The notes: a model not told the origin generated them from the letters alone. DNA of 64,000 nt from CAVSNH01 sp963729275 (GCA_963729275.1 CAVSNH010000013.1:62001-126000), one strand, 5' to 3'; shown: positions 53,349 through 62,946, numbered from the stretch's first letter. Program-made: numbers and translations.

Positions 53349-54811
53349 CAGCGGGCCGGCGCCACGGGACGCAACAGCACGCCGGCCAGCCAGCTGCGCA
53401 TGCCGTTGGTCATATGGGCCAGTCCCGAAGGCCACCCCGACGAGGATGTCCCCACCGCCGATCGCCTTCCCGGTTCGGCGGCCAGGCGGGCCAGGTCGGG
53501 CTCGGCCCTCGCCTTCTCGGTGTCGGCCATGCCGAGACAGACACCGCAAATGATGAAGGGGATCGTGGACGACGCCCCGATCCAGAAGATGTCGAAGAGG
53601 CCGTCGACATAGTGGGCCACGAGGATGGCCAGGCCGAGGGTGCCGAAGGCGGTCGGCAACCGGAACATGGTGCGGAGAGTGATGTACACCATGAATAAGA
53701 AGGCCAACGACCCCACGATTCCGGTCGAGGCGAGGTTGTCGATGAGGACGTTGGGTGGCGCGGTGACCGTGTAGAACTGAGGCAGGTTGTAGAAGCGCAT
53801 GCCCTCGCCGAACAGCGGGCTCAGGCGCCACACATGGAACGCGGCGTCGAGTTGGCTGACCCTGATCGACACCGAATTGAACTTCGGGTTGGTGCGCGCC
53901 GCATAGCTGAAGCTGTAGTAGAGCGCCACCACGAGCGGGACGAACCCGAGCAACATGAGCTTGGAACGCCGCCGCACGTCCGGGTTCCTGATGAACGCCA
54001 CGATCAGAGCCAGGATGAGAACGATCACCCCCTGGCGGGAGTAGGAGGCCAGCAGGCCGCCGATGCACAGGTACTTGCAAACCCGGGCCTCGCGACGCGA
54101 GAGGCCGAGCCAAGACGGGTTGATCTGAGCCAGCGCCACCGCCACCCACATGATGTCGCCGATGGCGTTCTTCTGGTACAACCCGAATTGCGCCGGTTGG
54201 AAGTGGGAGCCGACGGCGTCGAGCATGGCCGCCACCCCCAACAAGGCCGCACCGTAGAGGAAGATGCGAAAGGCGGGACGTACCCGGCCGCTCGACGCGA
54301 TCACCCACCCGACGAGTGTGCTGGCCCCGATGTACGACCAACGGTGGAACCACTCGATGACGTCGTAACGGTTGGGATGGACCAGCACCACGAGCACCAA
54401 TACGGCCTCGTACCAGACCACCCCCTGGAGGAACTGCTTGAGGTACCGGGCCTCGCGCCAGCGGATCTGGAACAGGCAGGCCAGGCCGGCGACGAAGACC
54501 ACGAGGTCGGCGGTGCTCAAGTTGGTGGTGGCCCCCCCGACCCGCAGCAGCAGCAGCGAGAGGGGAAAGGCGGCCACGGCCAGGAGGACGGGGTCGGCCA
54601 CGAAGACACCGAACACCAGAAAGAAGCCGGCGAGAGCCAGACCGACCTTTCCGACGGCGGCCACGGCGACGCCAGTGCCGGCGGCGGCGGCCAGGATGAG
54701 GGCTGCCCAGGTAAGGGAGCGGACGGGGGCGATCCGACGACCGCTTCGACCGGCCAGTCGGGGCACGAGCTCGCGCAGGCGGCCGGAGAGGGTGGCGAGG
54801 CGATCGGGCAT
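53345..54811 (-). CDS. O-antigen ligase/Wzy-type polymerase-like membrane protein
   Basis: A 488-residue protein with about eleven transmembrane helices (for example LTWAALILAAAAGTGVAVAA and VGLALAGFFLVFGVFVADPV), and a large external loop (YSFSYAARTNPKFNSVSIRV through SPLFGEGMRFYNLPQFY) with the GxG-like element typical of the O-antigen ligase (Wzy_C) domain. It likely polymerises or transfers undecaprenyl-linked repeat units on the outer face of the membrane. ATG 54811. The 192-bp divergent gap to the next plus-strand gene is AT-richer near 54915-54930 and probably holds promoters both ways. Confidence 0.85.
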   Translation of the reverse strand: MPDRLATLSGRLRELVPRLAGRSGRRIAPVRSLTWAALILAAAAGTGVAVAAVGKVGLALAGFFLVFGVFVADPVLLAVAAFPLSLLLLRVGGATTNLSTADLVVFVAGLACLFQIRWREARYLKQFLQGVVWYEAVLVLVVLVHPNRYDVIEWFHRWSYIGASTLVGWVIASSGRVRPAFRIFLYGAALLGVAAMLDAVGSHFQPAQFGLYQKNAIGDIMWVAVALAQINPSWLGLSRREARVCKYLCIGGLLASYSRQGVIVLILALIVAFIRNPDVRRRSKLMLLGFVPLVVALYYSFSYAARTNPKFNSVSIRVSQLDAAFHVWRLSPLFGEGMRFYNLPQFYTVTAPPNVLIDNLASTGIVGSLAFLFMVYITLRTMFRLPTAFGTLGLAILVAHYVDGLFDIFWIGASSTIPFIICGVCLGMADTEKARAEPDLARLAAEPGRRSAVGTSSSGWPSGLAHMTNGMRSWLAGVLLRPVAPARW

Positions 54812-55003
54812 CGGTCCAGATACCGCACATCGGGGTGCAGTCGAATCAGACTACTGCCCAGGTCAGCGAAGTCGGGGGTCCGCACCTTCCCATCTCAAGG
54901 TCACCGGTTACGGTGTCGACAAATAAGAGGACCGGCGCTCCGGATCCAACCAAGGGCCGCCCGCGACCGCGGGAGGAGCCGAGCCACCGGCAAGGAACGG
55001 ACC

Positions 55004-56299
55004 ATGACCGACGATCGGCCCGGAGACACCATGGCCGGCACCAACGAGCCGTCGCTGCCGGCCCCGTCACTGGTCGTCTGCTCGCTCGAGCCGTGGACGG
55101 AGGTGCGTCGCCGACTGCGCATCCTGGTCGACGAGATGGTGGCTGGCGATCCCGGGCTGCGTGTCCTCTACGTCGCTCCCCCTGTCGACCCCTTCCACCA
55201 GCTCCGGACGGACCCCGCCGATCTGGCCCGCACGTGGCGCACAATTGGGGTCGAACAGGTCCACCCACAGATCCGGGTCCTGCGACCTCGCAAGTGGGCA
55301 CCTCGGGCGGCGGGACCTTTCGCCCAGCGGTCGCTCGAACGCAGAGTGCTACGGGAGGTGGCGGCCTGGGGCCTGCGCCGTCCCGTCCTCTGGGTCAACG
55401 ACGCCTCCTACGCGCCACTGCTCCAGCGGACAGGGTGGCCGGCCTTCTACGACATCACCGACGACTGGCTGCTCTCGTCACTCCTGCCGCGACAGCGGGC
55501 TCGGCTGGTAGCCGACGAGCAGACGCTGATGGATCAGGCCGACGCCGTGGTGGTGTGCTCGACGGATCTGGCACGCAGTCGCGGAAGGACCCGGCCAGTG
55601 GAGCTCATCGGCAACGGAGTCGACGTGGCCCGCTTCCGAACGCCGGAGCCCCGTCCGACGTCGTTGCCGGCCGCACCGACGGCCGTCTACGTCGGCACGC
55701 TCCACGAGGATCGGTTCGACGTCGACCTGGTCGTGCGCCTGGCCATCGAGCGACCCGACCTCCAGATCGTCCTCGTCGGCCCGGACTGCCTGGCCGCGCC
55801 CGTCTCCGCCCGCCTGCGGGCATTGGACAACGTGCGCCTGATCGGACCCGTCCCCTACGAGGTCGTCCCCGCCTTCCTCCAGCACGCCGACGTGGTCATC
55901 GTCCCGCACCGGGTCAACGCCTTCACCGAGAGCCTCGACCCCATCAAGGCATACGAGTGCATGGCCGTCGGTCGACCGACGGTGGCCACCCCGGTGGCCG
56001 GTTTCCGAGGGCTCGGCCGCCCCGTGAGGACCGCCGATGGCGAGGAATTCGTGGCCGCGGTGTCCGATGCGCTGTCCGAGGCCCCCCCGCCGGCACCCTC
56101 GGTCCCCCGGCTGGGCCGGTGCCGTCGTGGCAGGACCGGGCACAGGCCGTTGCCGCAGTCGTCCAACGGGTCCGAGAAGGTGCCAACCGACCCGGCCAGG
56201 TGCCGGCATGACCGGCCTGGCCCATCGGGCCCTTCCTGTCGGACCTGCCCTTTTCCGGTCGCCGATACCGTTCCGAGCGGCTACCACGCCGTATCCTGA
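55004..56299 (+). CDS. Glycosyltransferase family 4-like protein, C-terminus apparently frameshifted
   Basis: A GT-B protein beginning MTDDRPGDTMAG, with SLVVCSLEPWTEVRRRLRIL, FYDITDDWLLSSLLPRQRAR, VVCSTDLARSRG, ELIGNGVDVARF, AVYVGTLHEDRFDVDLVVRL and SLDPIKAYECMAVGRPTVAT. This matches the TuaH/GT4 type with the EX7E region in DPIKAYECMAVGRP. After about residue 370 the literal frame becomes Arg/Pro-rich to 56299. Another frame continues naturally (SWQDRAQAVAAVVQRVREGA) to a stop at 56211, so an indel near 56110 is likely. AAGGAA ribosome binding site at 54992. Confidence 0.85.
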   Translation: MTDDRPGDTMAGTNEPSLPAPSLVVCSLEPWTEVRRRLRILVDEMVAGDPGLRVLYVAPPVDPFHQLRTDPADLARTWRTIGVEQVHPQIRVLRPRKWAPRAAGPFAQRSLERRVLREVAAWGLRRPVLWVNDASYAPLLQRTGWPAFYDITDDWLLSSLLPRQRARLVADEQTLMDQADAVVVCSTDLARSRGRTRPVELIGNGVDVARFRTPEPRPTSLPAAPTAVYVGTLHEDRFDVDLVVRLAIERPDLQIVLVGPDCLAAPVSARLRALDNVRLIGPVPYEVVPAFLQHADVVIVPHRVNAFTESLDPIKAYECMAVGRPTVATPVAGFRGLGRPVRTADGEEFVAAVSDALSEAPPPAPSVPRLGRCRRGRTGHRPLPQSSNGSEKVPTDPARCRHDRPGPSGPSCRTCPFPVADTVPSGYHAVS

Positions 56300-58015
56300 G
56301 TGGGCCGACGCATTCACCCAGAAAGCGAGCGTCCGCTGACCTTCCACGAGTTCCTCTCCATCTTGTGGCGCCGAAAGCTGACCGTCGCCATCTGTACGGC
56401 GGTGGCCATCGTGGCCGCCTTCGGGTACCTGCACGTCAAGACGCCGACCTACCAGTCGTCCTCGCTCATCCAGCTCAACACGACCAACCAGACCACCGGC
56501 CAGGCGACGTCGTCGGTGAACTTCCCGGACCCCGTCCAACTGCTCGGCAGCACGTCGGTCGAGGATGGCGCCGCCTCGATCCTGCACGACCCCGACGTCG
56601 CCGCGGTCACCGCCGACGTCACCGGCACGGTGGACCCGGACACAGGCGCCCTCACCATCGCGGCCGACGACTCCGATCCCGCCCGGGCCGAGGCGGTGGC
56701 CAAGGCCTATACGACCTCGTTCGTCAACCAGATGCAGACCATTGCCACCGACGAGGTCAACAAGATCAACCTGAACATCGCCAACATCAACGCCCAGATC
56801 GTGGCGCTCGACAGCTCGCCGGCCGGCACCACCGATCCGGTCATCCAGTCGCGGATCCAAGGACTGAGCGCGACCCTGAGCGCCCTCGAGGCCCAGGTCA
56901 GCGCCATCCAGGTCGGTGAGCCGTATGCCAGCGTGCAGGTGTCCCCGGGCTTCCCTACCGCCCCCATCGGCCTCAGCAAGAGCAAGACCTTGGCCATCGG
57001 CTTCCTGGCCGGCCTGCTCGTCGGGTGCGGCGCCGCCCTCGTCCGAGAGCAGTTCGACACCCGTCTGCGCACGAGCCCGGACATCGCCGAGGTGACCAAC
57101 GCGCCGGTGCTGGCCGAGCTGCCCCAGGACGCGGACGTGCGCACCGGCAAGGTTTCCATCGCGCTGGTGCAGGCGCCGCAGTCGAGGATGGCCGAGGCGG
57201 TCCGCGAGTTGCGCACCAGCCTGCGGGTCGTCCTCGACGATGCCCCGTGCCCCGCCATCATGGTCACGAGCCCCGAGGCGGGCGACGGCAAGACCTTCGT
57301 CGCCGCCAACCTGGCCGCCGCCTGGGCCCTCAGCGGCAGCAAGATCATCGTCGTGTCGGCCGACTTCCGGCGGCCGCGCCTCGAGGAGCTCTTCGGCCAG
57401 CAGGCGACGGGTTTGCCGGGACTGGCCGACGTGATCAAGGCCAACTGGAAGAAGCCGGAAGTCGAGGGCAGGTCGACCGCTCTCCGATCCGAAATGCCTG
57501 ATGGCCTCGCCGGGCTCGGAATCGTGCGCCCTCCGGCCGGAGAGCCGGGGCCGACTGAGGAACCTCGTCTCGGGACCTCCTGGCCCCGGCCGATGCAGGA
57601 CCTGAACCGGGGCGCCGGCCAGACTCCGGCGGACGACTCGTCGGTGAGTGCCTATCTGGTCGAGACGGGCATCTGGGGACTCAGCCTGCTCCCGGCCGGG
57701 ACACATCTCGACAATCCGAGCGAGCTCTTCGGCAGCCCCGGGATGCAACCGGTCTTTGACCAGCTGGCCCTGTTGGCCGACATCGTCCTCTTCGACACCC
57801 CTCCGGTGCTGGCCGCCCCGGATGCCGCCATCATCGGGGGCCTGTCCCATGGCGCCGTGGTCGTGGCCTCGGAGGCCAAGACCGATCGCAACGACCTCGA
57901 GCGCACCGTGAACCGTCTCGAGAGCACCCACTGCCGTGTCCTCGGCGTGGCGGTGAACCGAGCTCGCAAGACCTCCGTCGACTCGTACCAGTACTACACG
58001 TACCGCGACAAATGA
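56300..58015 (+). CDS. Wzz-tyrosine-kinase fusion (polysaccharide co-polymerase)
   Basis: A 571-residue protein. The Wzz domain is FHEFLSILWRRKLTVAICTA (first membrane helix), periplasmic-equivalent coiled coil (VNKINLNIANINAQIVALDS), and second helix (TLAIGFLAGLLVGCGAALVR). The fused CpsD/BY-kinase has Walker A SPEAGDGKTFVAANLA (about residue 324), Walker A' VVSADFRRPRLEELFG and Walker B IVLFDTPPVLAAP. The tail SYQYYTYRDK has four Tyr for autophosphorylation. A Pro/Gly-rich insertion of about 60 residues separates Walker A' and the C-terminal half. It sets chain length of the polymer. GTG 56300; its stop overlaps the next start (ATGA). Confidence 0.92.
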   Translation: MGRRIHPESERPLTFHEFLSILWRRKLTVAICTAVAIVAAFGYLHVKTPTYQSSSLIQLNTTNQTTGQATSSVNFPDPVQLLGSTSVEDGAASILHDPDVAAVTADVTGTVDPDTGALTIAADDSDPARAEAVAKAYTTSFVNQMQTIATDEVNKINLNIANINAQIVALDSSPAGTTDPVIQSRIQGLSATLSALEAQVSAIQVGEPYASVQVSPGFPTAPIGLSKSKTLAIGFLAGLLVGCGAALVREQFDTRLRTSPDIAEVTNAPVLAELPQDADVRTGKVSIALVQAPQSRMAEAVRELRTSLRVVLDDAPCPAIMVTSPEAGDGKTFVAANLAAAWALSGSKIIVVSADFRRPRLEELFGQQATGLPGLADVIKANWKKPEVEGRSTALRSEMPDGLAGLGIVRPPAGEPGPTEEPRLGTSWPRPMQDLNRGAGQTPADDSSVSAYLVETGIWGLSLLPAGTHLDNPSELFGSPGMQPVFDQLALLADIVLFDTPPVLAAPDAAIIGGLSHGAVVVASEAKTDRNDLERTVNRLESTHCRVLGVAVNRARKTSVDSYQYYTYRDK

Positions 58016-58920
58016 GCCGGGCCGGCCCACCGGCACCGTCGGTGGTGGCCGTGGTGGTGGCCTACGGCGCTGCCGCGCTACTCGACGAGTGCCTTGCCTC
58101 GCTGTCCGGCGGGCCGCCCATCGTGGTCGTCGACAACTCGTGCGACCCGGAGGTGCGGTCGGTGGCCACTCGTCACGGGGCCAACTACGTCGACCCGGGT
58201 GCCAACCTCGGCTTTGCCGGCGGGGTGAACGCCGGGATGTCGGGACGGGCTGACGCCGACCTGTTGCTCGTCAATCCCGACGCCACCATCACTCCCGACG
58301 ACATCGCCGTTCTGCGCCGGTGCCTTTACGCCGACAACCGGTTGGCGTGCGTCGCCCCGACGCAGGTGTCGCCGGCCACCGGTGCGGCCGACCGCGTGGC
58401 CTGGCCCTTCCCCACCCCGATGGGCGCGTGGGTCGAAGCCGTCGGGCTCGGTCGGCTCCGTCGCCGAGCCGACTTCCTCATCGGGTCGGTCCTGCTCCTG
58501 CGATCGACCGCCCTCGACGAGGTGGGCGCGTTCGACGAGCAGTTCTTCCCGCTCTATGCCGAGGAGACCGACTGGCAGCGACGGGCACGCCGGCTCGGCT
58601 GGTCGGTCCGGCTCTGCGCTGAGGCCACCGCCACGCACGTCGGCGCGGGCACGGGCGGCGATCCGCGCCGCCGCGAGGTGTACTTCCATGCCGGTCAAGA
58701 GCGCTACATCCGCAAGCATCACGGGCGGGCCGGCTGGGCCCTGTACCGGGCAGCCGCGCTGGCCGGGGCCCTCCCCCGCTCCCTCCTGCTGCGCGGAGAC
58801 CGGCGGCAGCTGGCTGTCAACCGGTTGCGCCTCTATGGGCGCGGCCCGACCCGGGTCCAGGAGCAGCTGTCTCCGATGCCGTCATCCGGCAACGTCCCGG
58901 TGGAACAGGACCCGCGCTGA
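58012..58920 (+). CDS. Glycosyltransferase family 2 (rhamnosyl/galactofuranosyl-type)
   Basis: A 302-residue GT-A enzyme: VVAVVVAYGAAALLDECLAS, IVVVDNSCDPEV, NLGFAGGVNAGM, and the metal-binding LLLVNPDATITPDDI; then the acceptor-side motif DFLIGSVLLLRSTALDEVGA, FDEQFFPLYAEETDWQRRAR. These are marks of the WbbL/GlfT-like family that add rhamnose or galactofuranose. ATG 58012 overlaps the kinase stop (ATGA) and its own stop overlaps the next gene (CTGA). Confidence 0.93.
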   Translation: MSRAGPPAPSVVAVVVAYGAAALLDECLASLSGGPPIVVVDNSCDPEVRSVATRHGANYVDPGANLGFAGGVNAGMSGRADADLLLVNPDATITPDDIAVLRRCLYADNRLACVAPTQVSPATGAADRVAWPFPTPMGAWVEAVGLGRLRRRADFLIGSVLLLRSTALDEVGAFDEQFFPLYAEETDWQRRARRLGWSVRLCAEATATHVGAGTGGDPRRREVYFHAGQERYIRKHHGRAGWALYRAAALAGALPRSLLLRGDRRQLAVNRLRLYGRGPTRVQEQLSPMPSSGNVPVEQDPR

Positions 58921-59948
58921 GCCCGCCGGCCCCTCGACTTTCCATCGTCCACGCCGCGCTGACCGACGCCTTCGCCGGTGTCGAGCGCTATGTCTGCCAA
59001 GTGGCCAACGGCATGGTGCAGCGCGGCCATTCGGTGGTGACCATCGGAGGGGCGCCCGACCGGATGGCGGCGGAGCTCGACCCCGCGGTCATCCACCTGG
59101 CGGCCGACCGACCGGCGAGCGGGGCCCGCACTCTCGCCCGGCAGCGGGGTGCGGACGTCGTCCATGTCCACATGACAGCCGCCGAGATGGCGGCGTGGCT
59201 GGCCCGACCCTTCCAGCGCGCCCCCATCGTGGCCACCCGCCACTTCGCTCGCGACCGTGGGTCGAGCGCGCCGGTTCGGGCCCTCGCTCACCTGGCCAGC
59301 CGATCCATCACCGTCGACATCGCCATCAGCCGATTCGTGGCCGACTCGATCAGCGGACCGTCGCGCCTCATCTACAACGGGGTGGCCGACCGCCCGGCGG
59401 CTGCGCTCGAAGCGGGCCGGGTGGTCATGCTGCAACGCCTCGACACCGAGAAGGCGACCGACGTCGGCCTCCGGGCCTGGGCGGCGAGCGGGCTGGCGGA
59501 GTCGGAATGGCGCCTGCTGGTGGCCGGCGTGGGGCGACAGCGCTCGATACTCGAAGCACTGGTCGCCGACCTCGGGGTCACCAACAGCGTCGACTTCCTC
59601 GGCGCCGTCGACGACACCGACGCCCTTCTGGCCGGCACCTCTATCTTCCTGGCACCGGCACCGGCCGAGCCCTTCGGTCTGGCCGTGGTCGAGGCGATGG
59701 CCCACGGCCTGCCGGTGGTGGCCGCGGCCGGAGGTGCACACCACGAGACGGTGGGCGACGACGCGCTCCTGTTTGCCCCCGGTGACGAGGCGGCGGCCGC
59801 CTCCCACCTGCGGGCCCTGACCGGCGACGTCGGCGAGCGCCGGCGGGTCGGTGCCCGCCTGCGCCTCCGACAGCAAGAACGGTTCTCGTTGGCCCGGCAC
59901 TTCGACGAGATCGAGGCGCTGTACCGCAGCGTGGCCGCCGGTCGCTGA
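58917..59948 (+). CDS. Glycosyltransferase family 4 protein, apparent CTG start
   Basis: A 343-residue GT-B enzyme. The conserved N-terminus LSIVHAALTDAFAGVERYVC is in frame but has no ATG, GTG or TTG before it; the only codon at the usual coupling position is CTG 58917, overlapping the previous stop as CTGA. Starting at GTG 59001 would delete the first beta strand and glycine loop. Other motifs: VVHVHMTAAEMAAWLARPF, RLIYNGVADRP, VVMLQRLDTEKATDVGLRAW and the EX7E region APAEPFGLAVVEAMAHGLPV. Part of the kinase-GT2-GT4 operon. Confidence 0.85.
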   Translation: MSPPAPRLSIVHAALTDAFAGVERYVCQVANGMVQRGHSVVTIGGAPDRMAAELDPAVIHLAADRPASGARTLARQRGADVVHVHMTAAEMAAWLARPFQRAPIVATRHFARDRGSSAPVRALAHLASRSITVDIAISRFVADSISGPSRLIYNGVADRPAAALEAGRVVMLQRLDTEKATDVGLRAWAASGLAESEWRLLVAGVGRQRSILEALVADLGVTNSVDFLGAVDDTDALLAGTSIFLAPAPAEPFGLAVVEAMAHGLPVVAAAGGAHHETVGDDALLFAPGDEAAAASHLRALTGDVGERRRVGARLRLRQQERFSLARHFDEIEALYRSVAAGR

Positions 59949-59981
59949 CCGCTGACCGCTGACTGAACGGCGCGGCCCTGC

Positions 59982-61127
59982 TCAGCCCGACCCGGTCGCC
60001 GACCGATAGAGGGCGAGCTGCTCGTCGGCCACGCGAGCCCACGAGCACTTCGCCGCCATGCGGAACCCGGTGGCGCGCCCCTCGCTCCAGTGACCGGGTT
60101 CGTCGAGCAGGCGGGCCAGCCCGCGGGCAAGCTCGGCGGGGACGCCCGGCTCGACCAAGGTGCCGGCATCGGCGACCACCTCGGGCAGGGCCCCGCTGCG
60201 GCTGGCCACGACCGGCACCCCGGACGCCTGTGCCTCGACCACCACCCGACCGAATTGCTCGACCCAACCCGGTGTCGGCACCGACGGCACGGCCAGGGCG
60301 TCGAAGGCCCGGTAGACGGCGGGTAGCGCTTCCTCGGTGACGTGCCCGCGGAAGGCGACCCGGTCGGTGACGCCCAGCTCGGCGGCCAGGGCGTCCAGCC
60401 GGTCGGCCTCCGGCCCGGACCCGACCACGTCGACCTCGAAGCGCGGGTCGAGGGCTGCGGCACGGAGAAGGACGTCGACCCCTTTGTGCGGGATGAGACG
60501 ACCGACGAAACCGACCCGGAGCACATCGGCAGGCGGCGGACGGTCGGACGGCGCGAAGCGCTCGACGTCCACCCCGAGGGGGATGACAACAGCCGGGCCG
60601 GTCAGCCCCTTCGACCTGAGGATGCGAGCCGCCTCGAGGTTGCAGGTGTACGCGCCTGCCGCCCGGCGCAACGACCACCGTTCGAACCACCGGAAGGGCG
60701 GTGGGTAGCGCTTGTCCAGGTTCTGGGCCGAGTACACGAGGAAGGGGAGGCGTCGCCGGTTCAGCCATCGGATGAGGAGCACCTCGGCCACCGCCGTGCC
60801 GAAAGGCTCCTCGTGGATGTCGAGCACGTCCCAGTCATCCGACGCCAGTGCGCGCCAGATCGGTCGGGGGTCGTAGACGAAAAGGTTCGGGTGACGCCCG
60901 ATGGTGGCCACGGGACGAGCGAAGTCGTCGCCGGCGGCCACGAACCCGACCGAGGACCCGCCCTCCTCCCACTTGGCGGCGGAGAGGAGGGTGAGGTCGA
61001 CACCCGATCGGCGCAGCTCGCGGTCGCGTTGACGCCAGGCGGTGACCACCGCGCTGTGGGAGATGCGGAGGACGCGGAGCCCTGGTCCTCCGGCGCGGGT
61101 CGAGCCTGTGGGCGCCGACCCGGCCAT
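59982..61127 (-). CDS. Glycosyltransferase family 4 protein
   Basis: A 381-residue GT-B enzyme: LRVLRISHSAVVTAWRQRDR, NLFVYDPRPIWRALASDDWD, VLDIHEEPFGTAVAEVLLI, then VGFVGRLIPHKGVDVLLRAA, FEVDVVGSGPEADRLDALAA and the EX7E region TPGWVEQFGRVVVEAQASGV. ATG 61127 is taken; an in-frame ATG at 61178 adds 17 unconserved residues. It converges on the GT at 58917 and follows the next GT by about 90 bp on the same strand. Confidence 0.92.
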   Translation of the reverse strand: MAGSAPTGSTRAGGPGLRVLRISHSAVVTAWRQRDRELRRSGVDLTLLSAAKWEEGGSSVGFVAAGDDFARPVATIGRHPNLFVYDPRPIWRALASDDWDVLDIHEEPFGTAVAEVLLIRWLNRRRLPFLVYSAQNLDKRYPPPFRWFERWSLRRAAGAYTCNLEAARILRSKGLTGPAVVIPLGVDVERFAPSDRPPPADVLRVGFVGRLIPHKGVDVLLRAAALDPRFEVDVVGSGPEADRLDALAAELGVTDRVAFRGHVTEEALPAVYRAFDALAVPSVPTPGWVEQFGRVVVEAQASGVPVVASRSGALPEVVADAGTLVEPGVPAELARGLARLLDEPGHWSEGRATGFRMAAKCSWARVADEQLALYRSATGSG

Positions 61128-61220
61128 CGGGCGGATGGTATCGGGTCCACTCCACTCCCTGTCGCAACCGGAAACCATAGGAGTGGCAGATCAGTGAGGG
61201 GCGAGACATGAGTCTCTGCT

Positions 61221-62393
61221 TCAGCCCGCCGTCGACCGATCGCTCACCTCCTCGACGATCCGTCTCACTTCGTCGAACCGGGAGGCCCAGGAGAGCTGGA
61301 GCGCACGGCGACGGGCCATCTGTCCCTGCCGAGCGCGCCGTTCGGGGTCGAGGAGGAGCGGGCGCAAGGCGGTGACCAGGTCATCGACGCTGTCGAAGTA
61401 GTCGATGCTCTGCGCTCCGAGCTCCGGGATCCCTCCCCGGCGAGTCGCCACCATGGCCAACCCAGAGGCCATCCCCTCCAGCACCACCAAGGCGCACGGC
61501 TCGTCGAACTGTGACGGCACAACCAGGATTTCGTGAGCTTGGTAGATCGACGGGACCTCTGTGTTGGGGACGAAGGGCCGGAATGTGACACAGTCTCCGA
61601 TCTCCCGTTGATCTCGCCGAAGCCCGACCTCGTAAGGAGACAGACCGAGATTCTCCGCGTGCGTCGAGCTCCCGAGGAAGGTCGCCCGGAAGGAGATTCC
61701 TTCGACTCGCAATTGTCGGAGCGCAGCCAAAAGTACGTGCGGACCCTTGAATTCGGTCATCATCCCGACGAAGAGAACGGACGGCATCTCCCCGCCATGG
61801 GAGACGTCCGGATGGAATCTCTCCGAATCCACGCCGTTCAGCACAACGTGCACCTTGTCCAGCACCCGATCATTCCTCGTCTTGGTCAAAATGCTGCCAC
61901 GCATGGCGGCGCTCACGCAGACCACTCCGTCGGCCAGCGAGAGGAACGACCGAACCTCGCGGCGGGAATAACCCCTCGACAACGAGTTGTGGACGTAGAG
62001 AAAGAGCGGTCGACGGGGATGGCGCTCCTTGATGGCGACGAGTCCGGCTGCGCCCAGGAACCCATCGTGCACGATGATCGGGCCGTCCGTGGCATCGAGG
62101 GCCTCCGCCACTGGCCGATAAAGACGACGAACGTTGGGACGATCTCGTCCGAGGTGGCCGACGATTGCGTCTTGTCTCATCTCCGCGGTCGTCAGATATT
62201 CACGTGAGAGATAGGCGAGGAAGTCGACGGGAAGGAGGCGAGCATGAGGGAAATTGGTGTCGCGGGCGTCTGAAGCCACGACCGCAGTGCTGATCCCTCG
62301 GTGATCGGCCTCTCGACTTAGCTCGCGGATCACGTTGTTGAGCGCGCTTCCGTCTGTGCACAACGGCTGCGTCACATGGGTCCACTCCTCCAC
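61221..62393 (-). CDS. Glycosyltransferase family 4 protein, lower GC
   Basis: A 390-residue GT-B enzyme: VTQPLCTDGSALNNVIRELS, IVHDGFLGAAGLVAIKERHP, FLYVHNSLSRGYSRREVRSF, VVLNGVDSERFHPDV, VLFVGMMTEFKGPHVLLAAL and the EX7E region SQFDEPCALVVLEGMASGLA. GTG 62393 fits the family N-terminus; the frame is open to 62447. Its base composition is visibly less GC-rich than its neighbours, with more A and T at third positions, which suggests later acquisition. Confidence 0.88.
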   Translation of the reverse strand: MEEWTHVTQPLCTDGSALNNVIRELSREADHRGISTAVVASDARDTNFPHARLLPVDFLAYLSREYLTTAEMRQDAIVGHLGRDRPNVRRLYRPVAEALDATDGPIIVHDGFLGAAGLVAIKERHPRRPLFLYVHNSLSRGYSRREVRSFLSLADGVVCVSAAMRGSILTKTRNDRVLDKVHVVLNGVDSERFHPDVSHGGEMPSVLFVGMMTEFKGPHVLLAALRQLRVEGISFRATFLGSSTHAENLGLSPYEVGLRRDQREIGDCVTFRPFVPNTEVPSIYQAHEILVVPSQFDEPCALVVLEGMASGLAMVATRRGGIPELGAQSIDYFDSVDDLVTALRPLLLDPERRARQGQMARRRALQLSWASRFDEVRRIVEEVSDRSTAG

Positions 62394-62946
62394 TGCTGCC
62401 CTCCTGCCTCCTGCCTTGGGACCGCTGACGCCGGGCCAAGTAGCCATTGGCCACGTGGAAGACCGTCGACTCGCTCGGCGTTCCCACCTGTGTCGGCTGT
62501 TCAGTTGATGGCGACGCTCAGCAAATGGGCCGAACTGGTCCTCACCGCGTATCGACGGAGTGAGCAGGGAACTTGATCTGCGTCGCTGGTGCCGCTCGGC
62601 GGCTGGACTCGAGTCGGACAGGACGACGAGACCTTCGAGGAGGTCGATCAGCCATCGGCGCCAAGGGACTCCCTTCGCCCGAGTGGCGGAGGGAACGGGC
62701 CGCTCAATGTCGCGACGAGGTAGTCACCGTCCCTGAACAGGGACTCTGCCTAGGAGTCGAACAACGTCTCCAACAGCCGGGGTGCCCATCACCGGCAAAG
62801 AGCTCTCGTGCCGTCGCCCAGGCAGAAGGACCGGGTCACGACCACCCCTCCGACCCTGAGCCGGATTTACCACTCTGTGTAGTAATTTGACCGCGCCTAG
62901 TGCCAAATCACTCAAATCTCCATGAGATCGCGCCGATGCGAGTCCC
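62394..62946. other. Divergent intergenic region
   Basis: No supported gene in about 550 bases. The segment 62870-62920 is AT-rich, with TTGACC at 62887 and actcaa about 17 bp later, which may be the promoter of the exported protein gene and weakly resembles the Ig-like gene promoters. Imperfect inverted repeats occur (for example ggactccc at about 62664), none with a T-run. Confidence 0.5.

Noticed and set aside
51735..53612. Long open plus-strand frame of 625 codons
   Set aside because: It is antisense to the GT4 and O-antigen-ligase-like genes and its translation is Arg/Gly/Pro-rich without any family pattern, as expected of mirror frames in GC-rich DNA.
62660..62720. Possible tRNA-like segment (gcccgagtggcgga)
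   Set aside because: No acceptor stem, anticodon arm or TPsiC loop could be completed around it.
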